A DNA stretch of 8,016 nucleotides from Hydrogenothermaceae bacterium (GCA_027052485.1 JALUFA010000208.1:1-8016); one strand, 5' to 3'; counted from the stretch's first letter, positions 1 to 7,373 are shown. The notes: generated by a model from the letters alone, not told the origin. Made by a program: numbers and translations.

Positions 1-34
1 CTTCTATCTCATTTAAAACTTGTTTTTCATCCAT
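1..34 (-). CDS. Start of an unidentified gene, coupled to the copper ATPase (partial)
   Basis: The ATPase stop and a new ATG share one base in the string TAATG, so this start lies exactly at the end of the upstream gene. The open frame then runs to the window edge, giving the 11 residues MDEKQVLNEIE. A second ATG four bases further on is in another frame and meets a stop after four codons, so it is not a competing gene start. No strong Shine-Dalgarno sequence precedes the start, which fits translation by reinitiation after the ATPase. Eleven charged residues are too few to name a family. They lack the hydrophobic start expected of CcoS, the small protein often encoded beside CcoI. The function is unknown. 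Confidence 0.5.
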   Translation of the reverse strand, partial: MDEKQVLNEIE

Positions 35-2118
35 TACCAGTTTTTCACCCGCACAGAGTTTCCTATTACAAAGGCACTACTTAAAACCATAGCTAATGCT
101 GCAAATATTGGATTTAACTTTCCTGTTAGGGCAAGCCCGATACCTATTATGTTGTAAATAAAAGCCCAGAATATATTTGTGTAGATAACTCTTCTTACCT
201 TTTTTGCAAGGAGAAACATTAGCGGTATTTTCCTGAGGTCATCGCTTATAAGGCTAACATCGGCACTTTCTTTTGTTATATCTGTACCGCATCCCATAGC
301 AATACCTATATCTGCCTTTGATAGGGCTGGGGCATCGTTGATACCATCCCCTACCATCGCAACAACTAAGCCTTGTTTTTGGGCTTTTTCAATCTCCTTA
401 ATCTTATCTTCTGGGAGCAAACCTGCCTTTACTTCATCAATGCCAAGCTTTTCTTTTATGATTTTAGCAAAGTAAGGAGTGTCTCCTGTTAGTACTGCAA
501 GTTTCATTTTAAGCTTTTTTAATGCTCTTATTGCAATTGGTGCCTCATCTTTTATCTTTTGGGCGAATGTTATAAGGCCAAGCACCTTCTTTTTATTAAA
601 GATAAAAACTGGAATTTCTGCGTCTTTTTCTGCTTGCTTTTCTAACTTTTGAAGTTCTTCTGGGATTTGTAAACCGTGCTTTTCCACAAATTTTTTATTT
701 CCTACAAACAGATGCTCTCCGTTTACCTTGCCTTCCACACCGTAGCCGTAGCGGGTTTTAAAGTCTTCTACTTTATAGTTTGATGTGTCAAATCCTTTCT
801 GTCTACAGTAAAGGTTTAAACTGAACGCTAAGGGATGCTGGGATAGTTTTTCTAGGGCACAGGCTTTCTTTATCGTTTCTTCGTCTTTTGCCTTTACCCT
901 GTGAACCATCAAAAATCTTTCTGTTATTGTTCCTGTTTTATCAAAGAACACTTTTTTGACAGATGCCAGCTTTTCAAGTATGTCTGCCCCTTTTATCACT
1001 ATACCTTCCCTAAATGCCTCACTTAAACCTATCCAGAGGGCTAAGGGTGCTCCGATGCTGAAGGCACAAGGACAAGATATAAGCAGCACAGACATAGAAA
1101 CAATTAGGGCTTTCTCAAAACCCTCCTCCATGTACCAATAAGCAAATGCTCCTGCTGCGAGGGTAAGCATTACAGGTAAAAACCATGCTGCAACTGTGTC
1201 TGTTATCCTTGAGATTGGAGCTTTTGAGTTTCTTATCTCTTTCATCATTTGGATGAACTTGTTTAACGTCCACTCGGAGGCTGGCTTGTTTACCTTTATC
1301 TTTAAGAAACCATCTGTGTTGATTGTTCCAGCGTAAACTTCACTGCCCTTTTGCTTTAAAACAGGCTTGTTTTCTCCTGTAAGCATAGATTCATCTACGT
1401 GGGCGTTTCCCTCTACCACAATACCATCTGCAGGTATTTTTTCTCCAGTTTTCACTAAAACCGTGTCCCCTACTTTTACATCGTCTACTGGAATTTCAAT
1501 CTCTTTGCCATCTCTTATAACCGTTGCCTTGTCTGGTGCAAGTTTCATTAGCTCTTTCATAAAGTTTGAGGCTTTCACTCTAGAGGACGTCTCAAGGTAC
1601 CTTCCAAATGTAACGAGTACAAGTATCATCGTTGCAGTCTCAAAGTAGATGGAAGGTTTATCTGTAAAAACCGAGTAAACAGATAAGAAGTAAGCAGAAA
1701 AAGCCCCAATTGCGATAAGTGTATCAGTGTTGAAGTTTAACCAGTTATGTCTTGAAAAAGAGTTTTTTAATATAGGAATGCCTAAAAGAAGCATTACAGG
1801 TGTAGCAAGGACTAAAATCACATACTTTATTATCGTTGTAAACTGCTTTGCCTGTGGGTCATCAGGGGTCATGTGTGCCCCGTAAAGGTACGTAGAAAGC
1901 ATGAAAACTAGCATTGCTAAAAAGTATCCAAAGCCAAACTTGCCTAAAAAAGCTACGGCGTTTCCTTCTTCTCCTCTTAGACCTGTGGTCTTGTAGATGA
2001 GGTAGCAACCAAAACAGCAAAAATCCTCAACCTGACCGTTTCCAATATCATACCTGAGGGATTTTCCTGTAATTGGAATACCACACTGGAAACACTCTTT
2101 ATTGTGATTTTCTTTCAA
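34..2118 (-). CDS. Cu(I)-type P1B ATPase, CcoI/FixI-like, without HMA domain
   Basis: This is a 694-residue membrane pump expected to move Cu(I) out of the cytoplasm using ATP. The N-terminus has a Cys cluster (C9, C12, C34, C35, C38) like the metal-binding domain of CcoI/FixI proteins, which supply copper for cbb3 oxidase assembly. The polypeptide then enters the membrane at about residue 62 without the usual GMxCxxC HMA domain. About eight membrane segments are visible (roughly 62-80, 96-116, 131-150, 156-175, 310-327, 335-360, 646-664, 668-686). Family motifs are complete: TGE 247-249, CPC 349-351, phosphorylated D393 in DKTGT, HP 428-429, TGD 544-546 and GDGIND 590-595. The Cu(I) site signature is also present, with Y655-N656 in TM7 and M677/S680/S681 in TM8. 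The start is TTG: two in-frame TAG codons lie immediately upstream, and GGGAG sits 7 bases before it. It follows truA after 46 bases. Pump class is secure; a role in oxidase assembly rather than copper detoxification is inferred. Confidence 0.93.
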   Translation of the reverse strand: MKENHNKECFQCGIPITGKSLRYDIGNGQVEDFCCFGCYLIYKTTGLRGEEGNAVAFLGKFGFGYFLAMLVFMLSTYLYGAHMTPDDPQAKQFTTIIKYVILVLATPVMLLLGIPILKNSFSRHNWLNFNTDTLIAIGAFSAYFLSVYSVFTDKPSIYFETATMILVLVTFGRYLETSSRVKASNFMKELMKLAPDKATVIRDGKEIEIPVDDVKVGDTVLVKTGEKIPADGIVVEGNAHVDESMLTGENKPVLKQKGSEVYAGTINTDGFLKIKVNKPASEWTLNKFIQMMKEIRNSKAPISRITDTVAAWFLPVMLTLAAGAFAYWYMEEGFEKALIVSMSVLLISCPCAFSIGAPLALWIGLSEAFREGIVIKGADILEKLASVKKVFFDKTGTITERFLMVHRVKAKDEETIKKACALEKLSQHPLAFSLNLYCRQKGFDTSNYKVEDFKTRYGYGVEGKVNGEHLFVGNKKFVEKHGLQIPEELQKLEKQAEKDAEIPVFIFNKKKVLGLITFAQKIKDEAPIAIRALKKLKMKLAVLTGDTPYFAKIIKEKLGIDEVKAGLLPEDKIKEIEKAQKQGLVVAMVGDGINDAPALSKADIGIAMGCGTDITKESADVSLISDDLRKIPLMFLLAKKVRRVIYTNIFWAFIYNIIGIGLALTGKLNPIFAALAMVLSSAFVIGNSVRVKNW

Positions 2119-2164
2119 CTACTATCTCCCTGATTTTGATAAAAGGTACTGAGTTAATCTATTA
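2119..2164 (-). other. Largest intergenic gap (truA to copper ATPase)
   Basis: These 46 bases are the only spacer in the window longer than 20 bases. They hold the ATPase ribosome binding site and two in-frame TAG codons. I see no stem-loop with a T-run that would make a terminator, and no good -35/-10 pair or sigma-54 -24/-12 element. A weak promoter of its own for the ATPase cannot be excluded, but readthrough from truA is the simpler reading. Confidence 0.5.
2126..2130 (-). promoter_or_regulatory. Ribosome binding site of the copper ATPase (supports TTG start)
   Basis: GGGAG on the minus strand ends 7 bases before the TTG at 2118. Tandem in-frame TAG codons (2124-2119) lie between it and the TTG, so no earlier start is possible. 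The next Met codon would be inside the first membrane segment. Confidence 0.7.
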
Positions 2165-2941
2165 CTAACGGCTTTGCTTTTCAACCTTAAGTTGTTCGTC
2201 CTCAGGTAGATAGTAAACTTCTTTTAGGTAAAGGCCTTCTGGAGGGGCGATAAACAGACCTTTTGATGGGTCATTCGCAAGAATAATTTCCTTAAATCTA
2301 TCAACGTCAAGCTTCCCGGTTCCTATGTGAACTAGATGGGCTACTATCTTTCTAACCATATACCTTAAAAAGTGGGAGGCTGATATTTTAAACTCAAGTA
2401 AAAAACCATCGTACTTAAAAGAAAGCTCTCTAAGGTCTATCTCTTCACGAAGGTATGGTCCATCTTTCGCCATGCTTTTCAGTTTCTTTTGGCCTTTTAA
2501 AAACTGAACTGCTTCCTGTATCTTTGATATATCTAAGTTTTGAGACACATACCATCCAAAACCGTGTAAGAATGGGTCTGGATGCTGGTGCACTTTGTAA
2601 AGATAGGTTTTCCCTTTTGCTGAAAATCTCGCGTTAAAAGAAAGTGGAACCTCTTTTGCATCCATGATGGCTATATCCCGTGGGAGGGTTGCATTGAGGT
2701 ATCTTTTTATCTTTTCTGGATCAAAGTAATCTTTTGTCTTAAAGTTTGCTACCTGTCCTAATGCGTGAACGCCGGCATCCGTTCTACCTGATGCAATAAG
2801 TTTAACGTCGTGTTTTATCAAAACTTTCAGGGTATCTTCTATAGTTTGCTGGATTGTCGGTTTATTAGGCTGTCGTTGCCATCCATAGTAGCGGGTGCCG
2901 ATGTATCGTATCGTAAGCTTGTAGTTGTGTTTAAACTTCAT
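2165..2941 (-). CDS. truA: tRNA pseudouridine(38-40) synthase TruA
   Basis: TruA isomerises uridines 38-40 in the anticodon arm of many tRNAs to pseudouridine, acting in the cytoplasm as a dimer. The 258-residue protein has the usual family length. The catalytic motif GRTDAGVHA spans 52-60 with nucleophile D55. The N-terminal segment GTRYYGWQRQ (15-24) is typical, and the FNARFSAKGKTY segment (102-113) carries the conserved active-site Tyr at 113. The FLRYMVRKIV helix (191-200) and the C-terminal APPEGLYL (232-239) also fit. Around 149-161, where most members have a GxHDF-type stretch, this protein reads KGQKKLKSMAKDG, a divergent version. The ATG lies inside the end of recN (11-base overlap) with no clear Shine-Dalgarno sequence, so translation is probably coupled to recN. 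Identification is firm. Confidence 0.96.
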   Translation of the reverse strand: MKFKHNYKLTIRYIGTRYYGWQRQPNKPTIQQTIEDTLKVLIKHDVKLIASGRTDAGVHALGQVANFKTKDYFDPEKIKRYLNATLPRDIAIMDAKEVPLSFNARFSAKGKTYLYKVHQHPDPFLHGFGWYVSQNLDISKIQEAVQFLKGQKKLKSMAKDGPYLREEIDLRELSFKYDGFLLEFKISASHFLRYMVRKIVAHLVHIGTGKLDVDRFKEIILANDPSKGLFIAPPEGLYLKEVYYLPEDEQLKVEKQSR

Positions 2942-4526
2942 CTATCTGATTAACCAGTTGTTTTGCTAATGTTATGGTTGTGTCATTTACTATGCCGCCA
3001 AGCATACGGGCAATTTCCCTATCTCTCTGTGCGTCTCCAATACAGTAAACTTTTGCAACAGTTTCATCATTTATGGTTTGTTTTTCAACTAAAAAGTGTC
3101 TGTCTGCAAGAACTGCAACCTGCGGTAAGTGGCTAACAAGTAAAATTTGAAAGTTTTTTGAAAGCTCTTTCAACTTTTTAGCAAGCTTAAAGGCCGTTTT
3201 TCCTCCTATACCTGTGTCTATCTCATCAAAAACTACAGTATCTGTTGACTTTTGGGAAACTATTTTTAATGCAAGGGATATACGGGAAAGCTCACCGCCA
3301 GAGGCAACCTTTGATATTGGCTGAGGCTCAAATCCTTTATTTGCAGAAAATAAAAACTCTACGTCGTCTATTCCATCTGCAGATAGAGGTTTTTCTTTAA
3401 AGGAAACTGCAAATTTAGCATCTTTTAGCGCTAAGTCTTCAAGATTGCTTTTTACAAGCTTTTCAAGTTCTCTAGCTTTTTGTTTTCGTATCCGGGATAT
3501 ATAGACTGCCTCTTCCTGCAATCTTTCTTCTAGCTGTGAAAGTTTTCTTTCTAGCTGTGGCAGCTCAAAGTCTAGGTTTTCCAAATGGTTTAAACGTTCT
3601 TTCAGTTCTTCCTTTAGGTTTATAAGGCCTTGTTCGTCCAGGTTGTACTTTAGTTCCAGATGGTTAACCCTGTTTAGGTATTCCTGTATCTGGGATAGCT
3701 CATCGGGATTTGTTTCAAAGTCAAGGGATAATATCTCGTAATACGCTTCTTTTATTAGGGACTTGGCCTCTTGGAGCATTTCCAGTGTGTTTTTAATCTC
3801 TTTTACACTTTCCCAGTTTGAAAGCCTGTTTATGATGTAAGAAATTTCTTCTTCAACACCTTGGTCTTTATCTACAAGGATATACTTTGCTTCTTCTACC
3901 GTAGATTTTATCTCTTCTAAGGAAGAAAGGTATTCAAAGCGTTCTTCAAATTTCTCTTTTTTTCCTGTCTCTAGCTGGGCTTCTTCAAGCTCTTGAAGTT
4001 GAAATTTAATAATGTCTATCTCTTTTAAACGGTTTGAAGACTGCTCTCTCAGTTCTTCGTACTGGTTTTTTAGGTTTGTATACTCGGTGTAAAGTTTTCT
4101 GTACTCGGCTAACAGGTCTTCAAGATTTGCAAATGAGTCTAATACCTGCCTGTGGTAATTTTTTGAAAATAACGCTTGCTGCGAATGCTGGCTGTTTATC
4201 TCAATGAGACCTTCACTGGCTTTTTTTATATTTGATAATGTGGTACGTCGTCCGTTTATAAAGTACTGGCTTTTGCCGTTTTTAATCTGCCTAGCAAGGA
4301 CTAAAAGACCTTCTTCGCTAAACTCGTTATTTACGCCTTCAAAAACAAGCTCTACAGATGTACCATCGGGATAGTCTCCCTTCTTGCCAAGGACAAACTG
4401 GATGGAAGACAGAGCTAGAGACTTACCTACCCCGGTTTCTCCAGTAAAGACGTTTAACCCTGGGGATAGGTCTAACTCAACGTTTTTTAAGAATAGATAC
4501 TTTTTAATCCTGAGTTCTGTCAACAT
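2931..4526 (-). CDS. recN: DNA repair ATPase RecN
   Basis: RecN is an SMC-like ATPase that acts at double-strand breaks in recombination repair. This 531-residue protein has the full split-ATPase layout. The N-terminal head carries Walker A GETGVGKS at 29-36. A Glu/Lys/Leu-rich coiled-coil arm covers roughly 130-360. The C-terminal head has the ABC signature SGGELS at 409-414, Walker B VVFDEID with D434-E435, and the switch segment SHLPQVA beginning at S465-H466. The family hallmark INSQHSQQ (110-117) replaces the more usual GQHEHQ form. The length is slightly below the roughly 550 residues of the E. coli protein, with the difference likely in the arm. The start overlaps hisD by 23 bases. AAGGAAGG abuts the ATG directly, so the adjacent TTG (4523) is a possible alternative start one codon later. 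The gene looks intact. Confidence 0.96.
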   Translation of the reverse strand: MLTELRIKKYLFLKNVELDLSPGLNVFTGETGVGKSLALSSIQFVLGKKGDYPDGTSVELVFEGVNNEFSEEGLLVLARQIKNGKSQYFINGRRTTLSNIKKASEGLIEINSQHSQQALFSKNYHRQVLDSFANLEDLLAEYRKLYTEYTNLKNQYEELREQSSNRLKEIDIIKFQLQELEEAQLETGKKEKFEERFEYLSSLEEIKSTVEEAKYILVDKDQGVEEEISYIINRLSNWESVKEIKNTLEMLQEAKSLIKEAYYEILSLDFETNPDELSQIQEYLNRVNHLELKYNLDEQGLINLKEELKERLNHLENLDFELPQLERKLSQLEERLQEEAVYISRIRKQKARELEKLVKSNLEDLALKDAKFAVSFKEKPLSADGIDDVEFLFSANKGFEPQPISKVASGGELSRISLALKIVSQKSTDTVVFDEIDTGIGGKTAFKLAKKLKELSKNFQILLVSHLPQVAVLADRHFLVEKQTINDETVAKVYCIGDAQRDREIARMLGGIVNDTTITLAKQLVNQIDEV

Positions 4527-5802
4527 CCTTCCTTATATCAACACTTAGTTTATGGGCGAACAGTCCCTCTGCCCTTGCTAAAACTGACGCGTGTTTTTCC
4601 ACTCTGTCAAAGCCTTCTTTTGACACGTATATAACAGATGAACGTTTCACAAAGTCATAAACCCCCAGTGGAGAAGAAAATCTAGCAGTACCACCTGTAG
4701 GTAGAACGTGGTTAGGCCCAAGAATGTAATCTCCTAATGGTTCTGTTGCGTACTCCCCTAAGAATATAGCTCCTGCATGTTTGATATCGTTAAGGTAGTC
4801 AAACGGATTTTTAACAACAAGCTCTAGGTGTTCTGGAGCTATGAAGTTTGAAACCTCGCAAGCCTTCTTTATATCCTCAACAATGAATATATATCCGTAG
4901 TTGTTTAGGGATTTTTCTATAATCTCTCTTCTTGGCATGTTTAAAAGCAGGTCTGCATAGATGGCATCGTGAACCTGTTCTGCAAGGTTTTCATCATCGG
5001 TAATCAGTATTGATGCTGCCAGTTCATCGTGCTCTGCCTGAGACATAAGGTCTGCTGCTATCCATTTTGGGTTTGCTGTAGAGTCTGCAATAACCAGTAT
5101 CTCAGATGGGCCAGCTATAGAGTCAATATCAACAACTCCGTAAACGTTCTTTTTAGCAAGGGCAACAAAGATATTTCCGGGGCCTACTATCTTATCTACC
5201 TTTTTTATGGTTTGGGTACCGTAAGCCATGGCAGCTATAGCTTGGGCTCCGCCTATTCTGTAAACAGTTTCTATCCCACATATAAATGCTGCTGCAAGGG
5301 TGTATTTGTTTGGATTGGGAGAACACATAACTATGTCTTTAACCCCTGCAACCTCAGCAGGTATCGCGTTCATTATGACAGATGAGGGGTATGCTGCCTT
5401 TCCACCCGGAACGTAAAGTCCTGCCCTTTCTATAGGAATAACCTTCTGTCCTAGAATAATTCCCGGTTCTTCTTTAAAGTAAGAGTTTTCAATCTGAGCC
5501 TTATGAAAATCTCTAACCCTTTCAGCAGCGACTTCTAAAGCCCATCTAACGTCATCCTCTATCTCATCGTAAGCTTTTTCTAGCTCTTTAAACGGGATTA
5601 CCAGTTCTTCTGGGGTAAGTTCAACCCCGTCAAACTTTTTTGTGTACTCAATGACGGCTTCGTCTCCCCGTTCTTTTACGTCTTTTATTATCTGTTTTAC
5701 GGTTTTTTCATACTCCTCAACGTCAACGTCGTTTCTTGAGAGGAGTTTTTTTAGTTCTTGGCTTTTCCTAAAATCCTTGTATCTTAAATCTACGATTTTC
5801 AT
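4504..5802 (-). CDS. hisD: Histidinol dehydrogenase HisD
   Basis: HisD catalyses the last two steps of histidine synthesis, the NAD-dependent four-electron oxidation of L-histidinol to L-histidine, as a cytoplasmic zinc-dependent dimer. The 432-residue length is normal. Expected zinc ligands are all present by comparison with the E. coli enzyme: Q255 and H258 in SQAEHDE, D358 in EPLGDYILGPNH, and H417 in FAHKLS. The catalytic pair E324-H325 sits in APEHLEL. The segments AGLYVPGGKAAYPSS (127-141), GPGN (207-210) and DSIAGPSE (227-234) are classic for the family. ATG at 5802 is supported by AAGGAG 8 bases upstream. No other his gene is in the window, so histidine genes appear scattered rather than in one operon, as in other Aquificota. 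The 3' end overlaps recN by 23 bases. Confidence 0.98.
   Translation of the reverse strand: MKIVDLRYKDFRKSQELKKLLSRNDVDVEEYEKTVKQIIKDVKERGDEAVIEYTKKFDGVELTPEELVIPFKELEKAYDEIEDDVRWALEVAAERVRDFHKAQIENSYFKEEPGIILGQKVIPIERAGLYVPGGKAAYPSSVIMNAIPAEVAGVKDIVMCSPNPNKYTLAAAFICGIETVYRIGGAQAIAAMAYGTQTIKKVDKIVGPGNIFVALAKKNVYGVVDIDSIAGPSEILVIADSTANPKWIAADLMSQAEHDELAASILITDDENLAEQVHDAIYADLLLNMPRREIIEKSLNNYGYIFIVEDIKKACEVSNFIAPEHLELVVKNPFDYLNDIKHAGAIFLGEYATEPLGDYILGPNHVLPTGGTARFSSPLGVYDFVKRSSVIYVSKEGFDRVEKHASVLARAEGLFAHKLSVDIRKDVDRTQD
4527..4534 (-). promoter_or_regulatory. Purine-rich ribosome binding site of recN inside hisD
   Basis: AAGGAAGG directly abuts the recN ATG at 4526 and lies within the last codons of hisD. 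The AAGGA part is only 3 bases from the ATG and 6 from the following TTG codon, so either codon could start RecN with almost the same protein resulting. Confidence 0.5.
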
Positions 5803-5810
5803 ACTTTATG

Positions 5811-5816
5811 CTCCTT
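5811..5816 (-). promoter_or_regulatory. Ribosome binding site of hisD
   Basis: AAGGAG lies 8 bases before the hisD ATG at 5802, within the 19-base gap after the tautomerase gene. It is a good match to the anti-Shine-Dalgarno sequence and fixes the hisD start. Confidence 0.75.
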
Positions 5817-5821
5817 ATGTT

Positions 5822-6007
5822 TTATTTGTCTGATAGTAGCTTTCCACCTTTAGCCCAGTTTTCTCTGTCGATTTCTTCAATGACTATGTATGTAGCCTCT
5901 GGTGGTTTGTTAGCTACTTCCTGCAGCACTTTTGTTATACCTTCTGCTATTTGCTGTTTTTGCTCTTTTGTAAGTTTTCCTGCAACTTTTACGTTTACGT
6001 AAGGCAT
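5822..6007 (-). CDS. 4-oxalocrotonate tautomerase family protein
   Basis: This small protein has 61 codons, or 60 residues once Met is removed, exposing Pro1, the catalytic base of the tautomerase superfamily. The length and layout match the beta-alpha-beta subunit of 4-oxalocrotonate tautomerase, which assembles as a hexamer: PYVNVKVAG strand, EQKQQIAEGITKVL helix, TYIVIEEI strand, then the NWAKGG turn. By alignment on the EQK motif, the two substrate-binding arginines of the Pseudomonas enzyme are not conserved. Position 11 is Leu (with Lys at 10) and position 39 is Tyr, while Phe50 is Trp. The natural substrate is therefore unknown, and no aromatic meta-cleavage genes are nearby. The gene starts 2 bases after the NtrX-like regulator stops, and its ribosome binding site overlaps that gene's last codons. 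Family is secure; reaction is not. Confidence 0.9.
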   Translation of the reverse strand: MPYVNVKVAGKLTKEQKQQIAEGITKVLQEVANKPPEATYIVIEEIDRENWAKGGKLLSDK

Positions 6008-6009
6008 TT

Positions 6010-7371
6010 TTAATCCTCCAGATTGTACTGTTTTATCTTTCTGTAGAGGGAAGAAAGGTCTATGTCTAAAATCTTTGCTATTTCTTTAAGGTTTTTCTTA
6101 CCGTACCTTTCTAGTGCTAATTTAATTGCTTCCTTTTCGGCAAGCTCTCTAACTTCTTTTAAAGGTCTTATACCAAACGTAAAAACTCCCCTCTTCCTAT
6201 CTTTTCCTATCATATAATCGGGTAGGTCGTCAACAGTTATCACCCCTTCAGAAAAGATACAAAGTCTCTCCATTAGGTTTTTTAGCTCCCTGACGTTCCC
6301 CGGCCACGAGTACTTTAGAAAGACTTTTTTTACTTCTGGGAATATTTCCGGAATCTCCATTTTATTTTCTAAACATGACTTTTTTAAGAAGTACTCGGCA
6401 AGGAGAATAATATCTTCCCCCCTTTCCCTGAGAGGTGGGACTTTTATTGGTACAACAGAAAGTCTAAATGCTAAATCTTGCCTAAAGTTTCCTTTTCTTA
6501 TCTCTTCTTCTATATCTTTGTTTGTAGCCGAAATAACCCGAAGGTCTACCTTGATTTTCTGGTTTCCACCAAGTCGAGAAAAGGTCTTCTCTTCTAAAAC
6601 CCTGAGTAGCTTTGCCTGTGCCCTGAGGCTCAGGTCTGCAACTTCATCAAGGAAGAGGGTTCCTCCATCAGCAATCTCAAGTTTTCCGGGTTTTCGTGCT
6701 ACTGCGTTGGTAAAGGCTCCCTTTTCATACCCAAAAAGCTCTGCTTCGAAGAGGTCATCAGGGATAGCGGCACAGTTTATATCAACAAAAGGCTTATCTG
6801 CCCTGTCTGAAAGGTAGTGGATAGACTTTGCAACCAGCTCTTTACCTGTACCATTTTCACCTAGAATCATAACCCATGCATTGGTTCTTGCTACCCTTTC
6901 TATCTGCCTTTTTAGCTTTTGGATAGGTGGACTGTTTCCTATAATTTCTATATGGTCTTCTGCCTTTTCCTTTAAAAACTGGAATTCCAACTCTTTTTTT
7001 ATCTGCTCGTGGGCTTTCTCCAGTACTGCAAGTATGGCCTCAGTTGATAGAGGCTTTTCTAAAAAGTCATAAGCTCCCAGTTTTAAAGCTTTAACTGCGA
7101 CTGGAATGTTTGCATGGCCTGAAATCATTATCACTTTTGTGTGGGGTGATTCTTTTTTTATAGGTTCAATCAGGTCTGTACCTTCCCCATCTGGAAGCCA
7201 AACATCTAAAAAAACGATGTCAAAATCTTTTTCCCTCAGCTTGTTTTTTGCCTCTGTTATTGAAGAAGCTACATCAACGTAGTACCCTTCATCTTCAAGA
7301 ATATCCCTTAAAAGCTGTTTGATATTTTCCTCATCGTCTACAACAAGTATAGACAGGTTTCCTGTACTCAT
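6010..7371 (-). CDS. NtrX-like sigma-54-dependent response regulator
   Basis: This is a three-domain transcription activator of 453 residues that should respond to a sensor kinase and drive sigma-54 RNA polymerase. The receiver domain (about 6-125) has the acidic pair D12-D13, phosphoacceptor D56, S84 and K106. The AAA+ domain (about 145-375) has Walker A GENGTGKE at 171-178, Walker B with D242-E243, and GAFTNA at 218-223 in place of the usual GAFTGA sigma-54 contact loop. A Fis-type helix-turn-helix closes the protein (about 413-451). The phrases VIMISGHANI and RLSVVPIKVPPLRER resemble NtrX more than NtrC. No partner kinase (NtrY) is in the window. I chose the ATG at 7371 over an in-frame ATG at 7413: AGAGG lies 7 bases before it, it sits 2 bases past the alr stop, and the 14-residue extension precedes the normal receiver start. 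Targets are unknown. Confidence 0.92.
   Translation of the reverse strand: MSTGNLSILVVDDEENIKQLLRDILEDEGYYVDVASSITEAKNKLREKDFDIVFLDVWLPDGEGTDLIEPIKKESPHTKVIMISGHANIPVAVKALKLGAYDFLEKPLSTEAILAVLEKAHEQIKKELEFQFLKEKAEDHIEIIGNSPPIQKLKRQIERVARTNAWVMILGENGTGKELVAKSIHYLSDRADKPFVDINCAAIPDDLFEAELFGYEKGAFTNAVARKPGKLEIADGGTLFLDEVADLSLRAQAKLLRVLEEKTFSRLGGNQKIKVDLRVISATNKDIEEEIRKGNFRQDLAFRLSVVPIKVPPLRERGEDIILLAEYFLKKSCLENKMEIPEIFPEVKKVFLKYSWPGNVRELKNLMERLCIFSEGVITVDDLPDYMIGKDRKRGVFTFGIRPLKEVRELAEKEAIKLALERYGKKNLKEIAKILDIDLSSLYRKIKQYNLED
6015..6019 (-). promoter_or_regulatory. Ribosome binding site of the tautomerase gene
   Basis: GGAGG lies 7 bases before the ATG at 6007. It overlaps the final sense codons of the upstream regulator gene, so ribosomes ending the regulator are placed to restart on the tautomerase. 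Confidence 0.75.
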
Positions 7372-7373
7372 AA

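Noticed and set aside
1367..1648. 93-codon open frame on the plus strand opposite the copper ATPase
   Set aside because: It is antisense to the conserved actuator domain, gives a Ser/Thr-rich low-complexity translation, and has no supporting context.
5029..5385. 118-codon open frame on the plus strand opposite hisD
   Set aside because: hisD is clearly real with all its catalytic residues. The antisense protein is Cys- and Tyr-rich with no recognisable family and looks like a chance frame.
6417..6422. Run of six C (six G on the coding strand) as a possible frameshift or phase-variation site
   Set aside because: The reading frame is intact through conserved AAA+ sequence (RERGEDI), and six bases is short for phase variation.
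6518..6817. 99-codon open frame on the plus strand opposite the NtrX-like gene
   Set aside because: It mirrors the conserved AAA+ domain; the Ser/Phe/Arg-rich translation is typical of an antisense shadow and has no family features.
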